Assembly (NCBI GenBank): GCA_002746975.1
Contig: NVXE01000007.1
Coordinates: 1 to 56,613, forward strand
DNA from: Bacteroidota bacterium
GTDB taxonomy: Bacteria; Bacteroidota; Bacteroidia; Flavobacteriales_D; Sanyastnellaceae
Length of the DNA: 56,613 bases
Direction of reading: 5' to 3'
Positions 42,875 to 50,362 of the stretch are shown in pieces; positions within the stretch are counted from its first letter, which is position 1; every line of letters begins with the position of its first letter. Below the pieces are notes generated by a model, which was given only the letters and a program-made list of their open reading frames with translations, had not been told where the DNA came from and made no database searches. A program made the position numbers and the translations under genes.

Positions 42875-43849
42875 ATGAGCAGGTTTAAAAAGTCTAAATT
42901 CAATCACGAAACACTTCAAATTGAGGTGATTCCATATTCTACATGGGATTACGTTTGGTGGTCATTGCGGAATGCTGGATGGATTGCGTTAGTGGGCATT
43001 ATCTCCGTATTACTATTCGACTTCGCATTTGATTCACCTAAAGATAGAGCGATGGCTCGTGAAATTGCCTTTTTAGAAAAGCAACTTTCTACTCTTGAGT
43101 CCGATATAGATGAAGTGTTGCTGGTGTTAGATGACCTAGAAGTCCGGGATGACGCAATATATAGGACGGTTTTCGGTGTAGATCCATATCCTGAGTACAG
43201 ACGTAATCCAGGAGTGGGAGGTACTGATAGAACAAGTTTTTTAAGAGGATATGACCATTCTGAGGTAGTCAGTGATATTACTCTTTCAGTTTCTGAAGTC
43301 CAAAGGCGTTTAGTCGCACAGAGTCGATCTTTTGACGAAGTGATGGAACTTGCGGCTTCTCACGAGGAACTATTACAATCAATTCCAGCAATTCAGCCTG
43401 TAAGAAATGACGACCTTAAAAGGATGGCAAGTGGTTGGGGGTATCGTTTTCACCCTATTTATAAAGTTAGAAAATTTCATTACGGAATGGACTTCTCAGC
43501 TCCTGAAGGAACGGAAATTTTCGCTACAGGTGATGGTGAGGTTATTAAAGTAAAACGTTCTTACACTGGCTACGGGAGGCATGTCGTAATACGTCACGGT
43601 TTTGGATATGAAACTTTATATGCACATATGAGTAAGACTCTTGTGAAAAAAGGACAAAAAGTAAAACGAGGTGAAATAATAGGCCTGGTAGGATCTACAG
43701 GCACTTCGGTAGCATCACACATTCATTATGAGGTTTCGAAAGATGGAACTAAGGTAAATCCGGCACATTATTATTTTAATGACCTATCACCTGAGCAATA
43801 TGAAACTTTATTGAAAAATTCTGAGGTTGCTCATCAGTCATTTGACTAA
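42875..43849 (+). CDS. M23 family (LytM-type) metallopeptidase, membrane anchored
   Basis: A 324-residue cell-wall endopeptidase. One N-terminal membrane helix (about 33-50), a coiled-coil stretch (about 57-85), and a C-terminal LytM domain with zinc motifs FHYGMDF (H-x3-D), YETLYAHM and SHIHYEV (H-x-H), preceded by GWGYRFHPIYKVRKFHYG. It is likely to cleave peptidoglycan crosslinks in the periplasm. The start is ATG 42875, 6 nt after a -7-like element. Divergent from alaS. Confidence 0.88.
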   Translation: MSRFKKSKFNHETLQIEVIPYSTWDYVWWSLRNAGWIALVGIISVLLFDFAFDSPKDRAMAREIAFLEKQLSTLESDIDEVLLVLDDLEVRDDAIYRTVFGVDPYPEYRRNPGVGGTDRTSFLRGYDHSEVVSDITLSVSEVQRRLVAQSRSFDEVMELAASHEELLQSIPAIQPVRNDDLKRMASGWGYRFHPIYKVRKFHYGMDFSAPEGTEIFATGDGEVIKVKRSYTGYGRHVVIRHGFGYETLYAHMSKTLVKKGQKVKRGEIIGLVGSTGTSVASHIHYEVSKDGTKVNPAHYYFNDLSPEQYETLLKNSEVAHQSFD

Positions 43850-43913
43850 TTTTTGATGTATTTCATTTCTAGTTTGCAATCATCCTAATTAAGGCACTAT
43901 CTTGCTGCTTCTC

Positions 43914-44339
43914 ATGCCATTAAACAAGCCCATCCAAAAGCAATACTTCAGCATATCTGAAGTAGCATCTATGTTAGGTGTTAATGCTTCGCTTTTGAGA
44001 TTTTGGGAGAAAGAGTTTAAGCAGATTAAGCCCAAAACGAATTCAAGAGGTAAAAGACTTTACAATGCGAAAGATATTGAGATAGTTAGGTCAGTATATG
44101 TTTTGGTAAAAGAGCAAGGATTTACTCTTGATGGAGCTAGAAAGGCACTTAGGTCTAGAAAGGGTATGGGTGCAGAAGTTGCTAGTGAGGCACGAGCGAA
44201 AGCTCAAGCGACACAGAAAGCTAGTGAATTAAACTCGGTAACTCAGCCAGTTATGAGCGAAGTAAATAGGCAGGAGGCTGTGAGCAGACTTAAGAAAGTT
44301 AGAGCAGAGCTACTGACTTTAAGGGCGGAGATTCGCTAA
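43914..44339 (+). CDS. MerR family transcriptional regulator
   Basis: A 141-residue DNA-binding protein. The MerR winged helix-turn-helix is at the N-terminus: KQYFSISEVASMLGVNASLLRFWEKEFKQIKPKTNSRGKRLYNAKDIEIV (about 9-58). A helical, Ala/Glu-rich dimerisation tail follows, without Cys-based metal ligands, so metal sensing is unlikely. I start at ATG 43914; the TTG at 43902 overlaps a TATCTTG promoter-like sequence. Its last 21 nt overlap the hldD 3' end on the opposite strand. Confidence 0.85.
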   Translation: MPLNKPIQKQYFSISEVASMLGVNASLLRFWEKEFKQIKPKTNSRGKRLYNAKDIEIVRSVYVLVKEQGFTLDGARKALRSRKGMGAEVASEARAKAQATQKASELNSVTQPVMSEVNRQEAVSRLKKVRAELLTLRAEIR

Positions 44340-45287
44340 ATAATTTTTCACATAGTCTTGAATACCGTCCTCTAAAGAAGTGAAGTCTTTAGTGTAGCCA
44401 GCGTTACGCAATTTCGTTAGGTCAGCTTCAGTGAAATACTGGTAGGTATCTCTTATATCTAGTGGGGTATCGATGAATTCTATAACCGGTTTGAGATTCA
44501 TTGCGTAAAAAGTAGATTTGACAAGGTCGTTGAAAGTTCTACCTTTTCCTGAGCCCAAATTATACAGCCCGTTTGGTACCGAAAGGCGACCATGCATCAT
44601 GAATATGCAGACGTCACAAACGTCATCTACGAATATGAAATCACGTGTCTGATGACCATCTGCGTAGTCATCACGGTGTGACCTGAAGAGTTTCATTTTC
44701 CCCGTAGAAGTAACTTGCCTAAATGTGTGAAGAACGACTGATGCCATCCGGTTTTTGTGGTTTTCATGCGGTCCATAAACGTTAAAAAACTTTAACCCGG
44801 CAAAGAAATATGGTGCTCGTTTTTGTTGCAGAGCCCATTTGTCGAAATTGTTTTTTGACTCACCGTACGGATTTAATGGAATCAGTTTCTCAATAATTTC
44901 ATGCGAATCGGAATAACCTAAACTCCCATCACCATAGGTTGCGGCTGAGCTAGCATATACCATTGCTATCCCAAACTCGACACACAAATTCCAAAGTTCT
45001 TTAGAATAGTTTAGGTTTAATTCATTGAAAAGTTCTACGTTTTTTTCTGTTGTATCTGTTCTAGCCCCTAAATGAAAAAGAAACTGAACATGATTTTCAT
45101 TATCTCTCAACCAAGCATGAAAATCTTTGCGATCAACTTTTTGAGAGTACGTTAAACCCTCATAATTACTTGTTTTATCAGGTCTAGAAAAGTCGTCTAC
45201 AAGTATTAAATCATTAAAACCATCTTTGTTGAGACGTCTGGCTAATCGACTTCCGATAAATCCTGCTGCACCTGTTACGATAATCAT
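44319..45287 (-). CDS. hldD: ADP-L-glycero-D-manno-heptose 6-epimerase
   Basis: A 322-residue extended SDR epimerase giving the ADP-L,D-heptose used for the LPS core. NAD motif IIVTGAAGFIGSRLARRL, catalytic YASSAATYGDG and NPYGESKNNFDKWAL (Tyr-x3-Lys), and the diagnostic KFFNVYGPHENHKNRMASVV. Length fits HldD/RfaD. A TACCTTTA element lies 5 nt before its ATG. The GT9 enzyme at the left end would use its product. Confidence 0.93.
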   Translation of the reverse strand: MIIVTGAAGFIGSRLARRLNKDGFNDLILVDDFSRPDKTSNYEGLTYSQKVDRKDFHAWLRDNENHVQFLFHLGARTDTTEKNVELFNELNLNYSKELWNLCVEFGIAMVYASSAATYGDGSLGYSDSHEIIEKLIPLNPYGESKNNFDKWALQQKRAPYFFAGLKFFNVYGPHENHKNRMASVVLHTFRQVTSTGKMKLFRSHRDDYADGHQTRDFIFVDDVCDVCIFMMHGRLSVPNGLYNLGSGKGRTFNDLVKSTFYAMNLKPVIEFIDTPLDIRDTYQYFTEADLTKLRNAGYTKDFTSLEDGIQDYVKNYLANLRP

Positions 45288-45292
45288 GGGTG

Positions 45293-45300
45293 TAAAGGTA
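45293..45300 (-). promoter_or_regulatory. -7-like element TACCTTTA 5 nt before hldD
   Basis: On the minus strand TACCTTTA-CACCC-ATG, one base off TAnnTTTG. It shares a 50-bp divergent gap with the queD promoter. Confidence 0.45.
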
Positions 45301-45321
45301 TATCTACACCCTTTGTTCTGC

Positions 45322-45329
45322 TACCTTTG
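45322..45329 (+). promoter_or_regulatory. -7 element TACCTTTG for queD-folE
   Basis: A perfect TAnnTTTG followed by 8 nt and the queD ATG at 45338, so the leader is 0-4 nt. Confidence 0.6.
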
Positions 45330-45337
45330 CCTTATCT

Positions 45338-45766
45338 ATGTCAAACAAAATAGTTTATATCACCCGTCGTTCTCGCTTTAATGCAGCTCATAAACTTTGG
45401 AATGAAGATTGGAGCAGCGAGAAAAATCACGAAGTATTTGGAAAGTGTGCAAATGAGAACTGGCACGGTCATAACTTCGATTTATTTGTAACTGTCAAAG
45501 GGACTCCTAACCCTGAAACAGGATATTCTATGAATTTTAACGCCCTTAAAGCGATATTGAAGGAATATGTGGAGGATCCGATTGATCATAAGAACTTAAA
45601 CTTGGATGTTCCGTGGATGGAAGGTCAACTGACGACTATGGAAAATTTAATCGTTGCAATTTGGGATAGAATAAAGGCACCTATTAAGGAGAGCGGATGT
45701 GAATTACATTCCCTAAAATTATGTGAGTCAGAGAATAACTTCGCTGAGTACTTCGGAGGCGAATAA
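45338..45766 (+). CDS. queD: 6-carboxytetrahydropterin synthase / 6-pyruvoyl-tetrahydropterin synthase homologue
   Basis: A 142-residue T-fold enzyme acting on dihydroneopterin triphosphate. Zinc ligands are His18 (FNAAHKL) and the HGHNF pair; FGKCANENWHGHNF holds the catalytic Cys, and a late Glu occurs in LKLCESENNFAEY. It sits 13 nt before folE, whose product is its substrate. That fits queuosine synthesis (QueD), but a pterin role cannot be excluded because queE/queC are not in the window. Confidence 0.88.
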   Translation: MSNKIVYITRRSRFNAAHKLWNEDWSSEKNHEVFGKCANENWHGHNFDLFVTVKGTPNPETGYSMNFNALKAILKEYVEDPIDHKNLNLDVPWMEGQLTTMENLIVAIWDRIKAPIKESGCELHSLKLCESENNFAEYFGGE

Positions 45767-45779
45767 CTAGTAAATAATA

Positions 45780-46376
45780 ATGGCATTATACGAGAGGATT
45801 GATACATACGACGAGAAGGCAATTTCGAGTCTAGCGGAACAATATCGTACTATATTAAGTGGGATAGGGGAAGATGTTGAGCGAGAAGGACTCCTAAAAA
45901 CTCCTGAGCGTGTAGCAAAAGCGATCGCATTTATGACGTCTGGGATGGATGCAGTTCCATCAGACATTCTTAAGTCGGCCTTATTTACGGAAGACAATGA
46001 CGAAATGGTTTTAGTGAGGAATATCGAAATATTTAGTCTGTGCGAACATCACATGCTACCTTTTTTCGGTAAAGCTCATGTAGCATATATTCCTAACGGA
46101 AAAATTGTGGGATTAAGTAAAATCCCTAGAGTTGTTGATGCTTTTGCGAGAAGACTTCAAGTTCAGGAACGATTAACAGAACAAATTCGAGATTGCATAC
46201 AGACTACTCTAAACCCCAAAGGAGTTGCCGTAGTAATTGAAGCACAGCACCTTTGCATGCAAATGAGAGGCGTTGAAAAGCAAGGATGCGTCACCACAAC
46301 AAGTGCCTTTACGGGTGCGTTCTTAAATGACGATAAGACTCGAAAAGAGTTAATGCATCTAATTGATAGAGACTAA
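45780..46376 (+). CDS. folE: GTP cyclohydrolase I
   Basis: A 198-residue T-fold enzyme converting GTP to 7,8-dihydroneopterin triphosphate, entry to folate and queuosine synthesis. The zinc and catalytic residues are in [22 protein letters not shown] (Cys, His-His) and [12 protein letters not shown] (Cys); [26 protein letters not shown] is the conserved helix. Length is typical. It follows queD in one operon and is followed 12 nt later by the BI-1 gene. Confidence 0.95.
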   Translation: MALYERIDTYDEKAISSLAEQYRTILSGIGEDVEREGLLKTPERVAKAIAFMTSGMDAVPSDILKSALFTEDNDEMVLVRNIEIFSLCEHHMLPFFGKAHVAYIPNGKIVGLSKIPRVVDAFARRLQVQERLTEQIRDCIQTTLNPKGVAVVIEAQHLCMQMRGVEKQGCVTTTSAFTGAFLNDDKTRKELMHLIDRD

Positions 46377-46388
46377 AATATAACCAAT

Positions 46389-47105
46389 ATGAATACAAAT
46401 CAACCCCCTCGTATTTTCGATAAGACATTTGTCCCAGCTGATGGAGCACTAGCTAAGAATTTTGTTGCAAACGTTTTTTCTTGGATGGTAGTAGGTCTAT
46501 TGATAACTGCCTTTATAGCTTGGTATGCAGCTTCAACGGGGCTTTATATGCAAATTGTAGGTTCAGGAGGGATAATGAGATGGGTTATTTTATTATCTCC
46601 TTTTGCATTTATCATCGCTATGAACGCTGGTTTGCAAAAGTATAGTGCTACGACATTAACTATGTTATTTCTAGCCTTTTCAGGCGTCATGGGATTATCT
46701 CTTAGTTCTGTATTTTTAATGTACTCTATGGGGTCTATAACACAAGTATTTGTTATTACGGCTGGGACTTTCGGTGTAATGGCTTTTGCAGGTTATACAA
46801 CAAGTATAGATTTAAGTAAAATGGGATCTCTACTATTTATGGCTCTAATCGGAGTAATTATTGCTTCTATAGTTAACTGGTTCATGCAGAGCTCGATGAT
46901 GGATTTTATCATTAGCGTTGGTGGAGTACTGATTTTTACAGGACTTGTAGCTTATGATACCCAGCGTATAAAGAGAATAGGAGCTGGAGTTGAATACGGG
47001 ACAGCAGGAGCGACTAAGCTAGCAATTTTAGCTGCAGTTTCTCTTTACTTAAACTTCGTAAATCTATTTCTATTCCTTCTAAGATTGTTGGGAGGAAGAG
47101 ATTGA
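46389..47105 (+). CDS. Bax inhibitor-1/YccA family membrane protein
   Basis: A 238-residue protein with seven predicted membrane helices. The family signature appears in the C-terminal half: GVLIFTGLVAYDTQRIKRIG, and LYLNFVNLFLFLLRLLGGRD at the end. Members are putative calcium or proton leak channels and protease modulators. It follows folE by 12 nt with no promoter seen, so it is likely co-transcribed. Convergent with the deiminase gene, 9 nt between stops. Confidence 0.88.
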   Translation: MNTNQPPRIFDKTFVPADGALAKNFVANVFSWMVVGLLITAFIAWYAASTGLYMQIVGSGGIMRWVILLSPFAFIIAMNAGLQKYSATTLTMLFLAFSGVMGLSLSSVFLMYSMGSITQVFVITAGTFGVMAFAGYTTSIDLSKMGSLLFMALIGVIIASIVNWFMQSSMMDFIISVGGVLIFTGLVAYDTQRIKRIGAGVEYGTAGATKLAILAAVSLYLNFVNLFLFLLRLLGGRD

Positions 47106-47114
47106 TTTGGGATA

Positions 47115-48956
47115 TTACTGAATCATAACTCTAGTCGAGGCTACTTTTCCGTTTTCCATTTCAAGAGTCACGATATAGGCTCCGGAATTGAGATTTGACG
47201 CTTGGAAGAATAATTTAGTCTCCCCAGATCGTAATGTCCCTTGGTGTAGAACTGTGATTTCCCGTCCGAGTGCGTCTCGTAGAGTTACTTTTACTTCGGC
47301 TTCGTGTCGTAAAATAACAGGAACACAGGTTATTGCAGAAGCAGGATTGGGATATGCTGGAGCGAAAGTACCTATTTGGTCTAAATCAAAATGACCCACA
47401 CCGTTTATTAAAATTTCTCCTATGTGGAAAGTCCACCAACCTTCTGGGGCTGGCATGGGACGGTTGCCAATTTTACCAGAATTAGCTAGACCACTTATGA
47501 AATAATAAATGTCTGAGTTTTCAGGGGCAGCAGGGATATCAGCTGTCCAATTTTCACCATCACCTATGTCTGTCATGGTAATTTCAGTCCAGGGTCCTGT
47601 TGTAGAATTAGAATAGGAGAGGGTGGCTGATGCTATTCCAGATCGGTGGCTCAAATATCCATTTACGGTATATGGATCTGTCGTGTTTTCAGTGTCCTGT
47701 AGCGGCAGATGGCTTATGATAAGTGGGTCCTCGACAGAAACAGAGTGAGTAATGCAGTGTATCGCACCCCCTAGTGAGATAATGGGGTCGGAACCATCGC
47801 AATCAATTCCAACAATTTCATAGCCAGGCATCGCTTCCTCCCAAATCCTTATAGCTGTCGTGTCGTATTGTTCGTAATAGGTAGGTAGAAGTATTTTATT
47901 ATTTACGAATACAGCGTTGCTGTATGTTTCGTACCAACCTCCAGTATTTGGGTACCCGCCTCCTAGTTGTGGAGGGCTTGGGATTCGAACAACGTTAAAT
48001 GGAGTTCCCCATTTGGTTGTATAATTAGAGAGTACATAATCAAGATTTGCATTAATTTGAGGGCCATCGGCTATGCCCTCAGGGTATTCAGAAACCATCA
48101 ATGTACTCTCGTCAAGTAACTTCAAATGCATGTCAATGTGATGAATCCCATCATATGGCAGGGTCTGCATTTTGATAAAAGTGTGTACACCTAGAAACTC
48201 CTCGAACACATTTTCTATCTCAGCCAGGGTATGGTTAGGGTAGTTTGTCCACCAAGTAGAACCACCTTGATTTTCGTCTAGTACAAGTTCAGACTCGAAT
48301 GCAGTCCCAAAACCATCACTCATCCAGTTTCCTCCAGTATTCATTATGTTGTATGGTGCCGATGTAGTGCTGTAGACGTCTAAACCTAGGTGGGCGCCCA
48401 GTACGTCAGGGATTATATCATCGTCGGGTCGAGGTCTGTTATACATCCAGTCGACTAGGATTCTGTCGTCATTCCAAGACCCATAGACTGTATTTGCTCC
48501 ATAATCCCTAATCCAAATCGTATTTAGATCGGCTTGGATAATATCTACGTTACTTAATTCTAACGCACCTCCACATACTGAGCTAGAAAGGAAATTTGAA
48601 GTCGAAGCAGGATTTTCCGTAAAAACCACAACTCTACATTCGCTAATAGATGACGCCACGATTTGTTTAAGAATACATGGAAATCCTTCCCACGCAATAG
48701 TTAGCACTTCTATTTCTTCCCACTCTGCAGCGGTTCGCAATTCTGAAAATGGAGGAGGCGTTTCAATGCCTTTTGCCCTACTTATCCCATTATCACCCTT
48801 GGTAAATCCGTGTTTTAATAAATATGCTTTTTCTTCTTCACTAACATTATTAGACCAAACCGGATGAGATACTTGTTGCGAGAAAGATTTGGCAGATAAG
48901 AGTATAAAAAACAAAAGGAATAACCCTTGAGTTGAGGGAGTAATGCGTGTAAACAT
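47115..48956 (-). CDS. Secreted peptidylarginine/agmatine deiminase-like protein with T9SS sorting domain
   Basis: A 613-residue exported protein. Signal peptide (about 1-27, ending SFSQ), deiminase domain (about 65-410), a beta-sandwich (about 415-515), and a type IX secretion C-terminal domain (about 530-613: PAYPNPAS...LNSGAYIVTLEMENG). The catalytic set of the guanidino-group-modifying family is recognisable: Asp151 (WIRDYG), His273-x-Asp275 (IHHIDMHLKLLDE) and Cys401 (LGGAIHCITH). The architecture is that of Porphyromonas peptidylarginine deiminase; whether it acts on peptidyl-arginine, free arginine or agmatine is open. Confidence 0.87.
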   Translation of the reverse strand: MFTRITPSTQGLFLLFFILLSAKSFSQQVSHPVWSNNVSEEEKAYLLKHGFTKGDNGISRAKGIETPPPFSELRTAAEWEEIEVLTIAWEGFPCILKQIVASSISECRVVVFTENPASTSNFLSSSVCGGALELSNVDIIQADLNTIWIRDYGANTVYGSWNDDRILVDWMYNRPRPDDDIIPDVLGAHLGLDVYSTTSAPYNIMNTGGNWMSDGFGTAFESELVLDENQGGSTWWTNYPNHTLAEIENVFEEFLGVHTFIKMQTLPYDGIHHIDMHLKLLDESTLMVSEYPEGIADGPQINANLDYVLSNYTTKWGTPFNVVRIPSPPQLGGGYPNTGGWYETYSNAVFVNNKILLPTYYEQYDTTAIRIWEEAMPGYEIVGIDCDGSDPIISLGGAIHCITHSVSVEDPLIISHLPLQDTENTTDPYTVNGYLSHRSGIASATLSYSNSTTGPWTEITMTDIGDGENWTADIPAAPENSDIYYFISGLANSGKIGNRPMPAPEGWWTFHIGEILINGVGHFDLDQIGTFAPAYPNPASAITCVPVILRHEAEVKVTLRDALGREITVLHQGTLRSGETKLFFQASNLNSGAYIVTLEMENGKVASTRVMIQ

Positions 48957-48998
48957 TGCTTTGAGAGTTAGTTTCAGTACAAGACAGGTGCTTCAAAG

Positions 48999-49667
48999 TT
49001 AACTCAAGAGTTGCATAAGTAAGGCTACATTGATTTTATGAGTGCCTTCTGGTTCATGGCTCTTTATCATTGATCCACAATATTTAAGTAGTTCTAATGA
49101 TTTATTGTGTTCCGTCTTTGAGTAATACTCGTCTTGTGAAGGTCTAACTATGTGGATTTCGTCTATACGACTATTGATTTTTGGTTTTTCATCCTTCCAC
49201 TCTGGAGGTAGAGTTCCAGATAGAAAGATAACTCTATCTATTTCGATTCCACTCGCCATCCACCGTGCTGCTGTTGCAACCCCTTGTGAAAATCCTATTA
49301 AAGTAATGTGAGTCTTTCTTTTTAAGTTTAAAGATTGCAGCCATGTATTTAGATATGAGATATGGTCATTAATTTCTTGATCCCGTACATCACGGGTCAT
49401 CCATGATGCGCCGACTCGCCCACTTGATCCTCTCACATAGAATCTGCTTAGACCTTCGGGCGCGCATATACTACGCCTAGGTTTCTCCAAGTCACGAATT
49501 CCACTCAACATAAATGATGGGTGTTGTCCATATCCGTGAAGAATAATTACAATTTCATCACAATCAGAAACTGCTGCACCGATGTTAAACCATCGTGCAG
49601 TTCTAGTAACTTCAATAGTGTGACACTCTATATTTTCTGGAAGGGGATATTTTAATTTAAGGTCCAA
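48999..49667 (-). CDS. Alpha/beta-hydrolase, phospholipase/carboxylesterase type
   Basis: A 222-residue serine hydrolase. The nucleophile elbow GFSQG (about 129-133), the oxyanion-region HGYGQHPSFML, and a late His in SHEPEGTHKI fit the phospholipase/carboxylesterase (YpfH-like) family. There is no signal peptide. The start codon is uncertain: TTG at 49667 is the only candidate before the conserved part, and no ATG is in frame nearby. Substrate unknown. Confidence 0.8.
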   Translation of the reverse strand: MDLKLKYPLPENIECHTIEVTRTARWFNIGAAVSDCDEIVIILHGYGQHPSFMLSGIRDLEKPRRSICAPEGLSRFYVRGSSGRVGASWMTRDVRDQEINDHISYLNTWLQSLNLKRKTHITLIGFSQGVATAARWMASGIEIDRVIFLSGTLPPEWKDEKPKINSRIDEIHIVRPSQDEYYSKTEHNKSLELLKYCGSMIKSHEPEGTHKINVALLMQLLS

Positions 49668-49696
49668 ATCATTATCGTTTCGGTTAAAATAATATC

Positions 49697-50362
49697 TTAA
49701 TACGTTATTTCTAATGTAGTTACCTGAAACGAAGCTATGAAAATAGAGTCCGTCACCTCAATATCATCGTCGTTTGATTGGTCGATATATATGTATGGCA
49801 TCCAGGTGTTTCCAGGTACGACGCAATTAAATACGGTATCGATAGACGCTCCGTTTAACACTTTCCACTCTGTATCACATGTTGAGAATTCATCGTAATT
49901 TCTAAGAAGTCGAAATCTAATTTTATCAGAAAATAAAGACGGAACCTCATTTAATAAGTGAATTGTAAATTCTCCGATGGGTACGGATTCGATATCAATT
50001 TGGACTGGAATTTCAGGAATTAGAATTTCAGGATTAATATCCACCGTTATGTCATACCATCCTTCCTTAGAAACATTGAGTCTGTATGCTAGAGCATTTT
50101 TACGAGGAAAGGCTATCGAAAAGAAACCCGCATCATCAGTAGTGGTGGTTCCGGCAATTTCGAAAAATCCGTTCAAGACCCCATTTTCAAGTACTTGCTC
50201 TTCTAGTTCTATATCAAACCCTACACCAGGGTTTCCAGTAATAGACTCTGTTACTACCCCATCTATAATATATGTGTTCGCGCAATCGGTTCTAGAACAT
50301 CCACTTGAGAATATAGTGAATAAACAAATAATTATGATTTCGATAAAAATAAGCTTCTTCAT
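49697..50362 (-). CDS. Hypothetical lipoprotein with carboxypeptidase-regulatory-like beta domain
   Basis: A 221-residue predicted lipoprotein. Signal peptide with lipobox FSSGC (Cys22) followed by SRTDC. The central part, DGVVTESITGNPGVGFDIELEE...TTTDDAGFFSIAFP...YRLNVSKEGWYD, resembles carboxypeptidase-regulatory-like/CNA-B beta-sandwich domains common in Bacteroidota surface proteins. No enzymatic motif. Its ATG overlaps the pcrA stop by 4 nt, an unusual partner for a helicase, so translation is probably coupled. Confidence 0.75.
   Translation of the reverse strand: MKKLIFIEIIIICLFTIFSSGCSRTDCANTYIIDGVVTESITGNPGVGFDIELEEQVLENGVLNGFFEIAGTTTTDDAGFFSIAFPRKNALAYRLNVSKEGWYDITVDINPEILIPEIPVQIDIESVPIGEFTIHLLNEVPSLFSDKIRFRLLRNYDEFSTCDTEWKVLNGASIDTVFNCVVPGNTWMPYIYIDQSNDDDIEVTDSIFIASFQVTTLEITY

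Noticed and set aside
42808-42903. N-terminal extension of alaS to 42903
   Set aside because: It has no family similarity and would overlap the divergent M23 peptidase gene and its promoter; the family opening begins at 42807.
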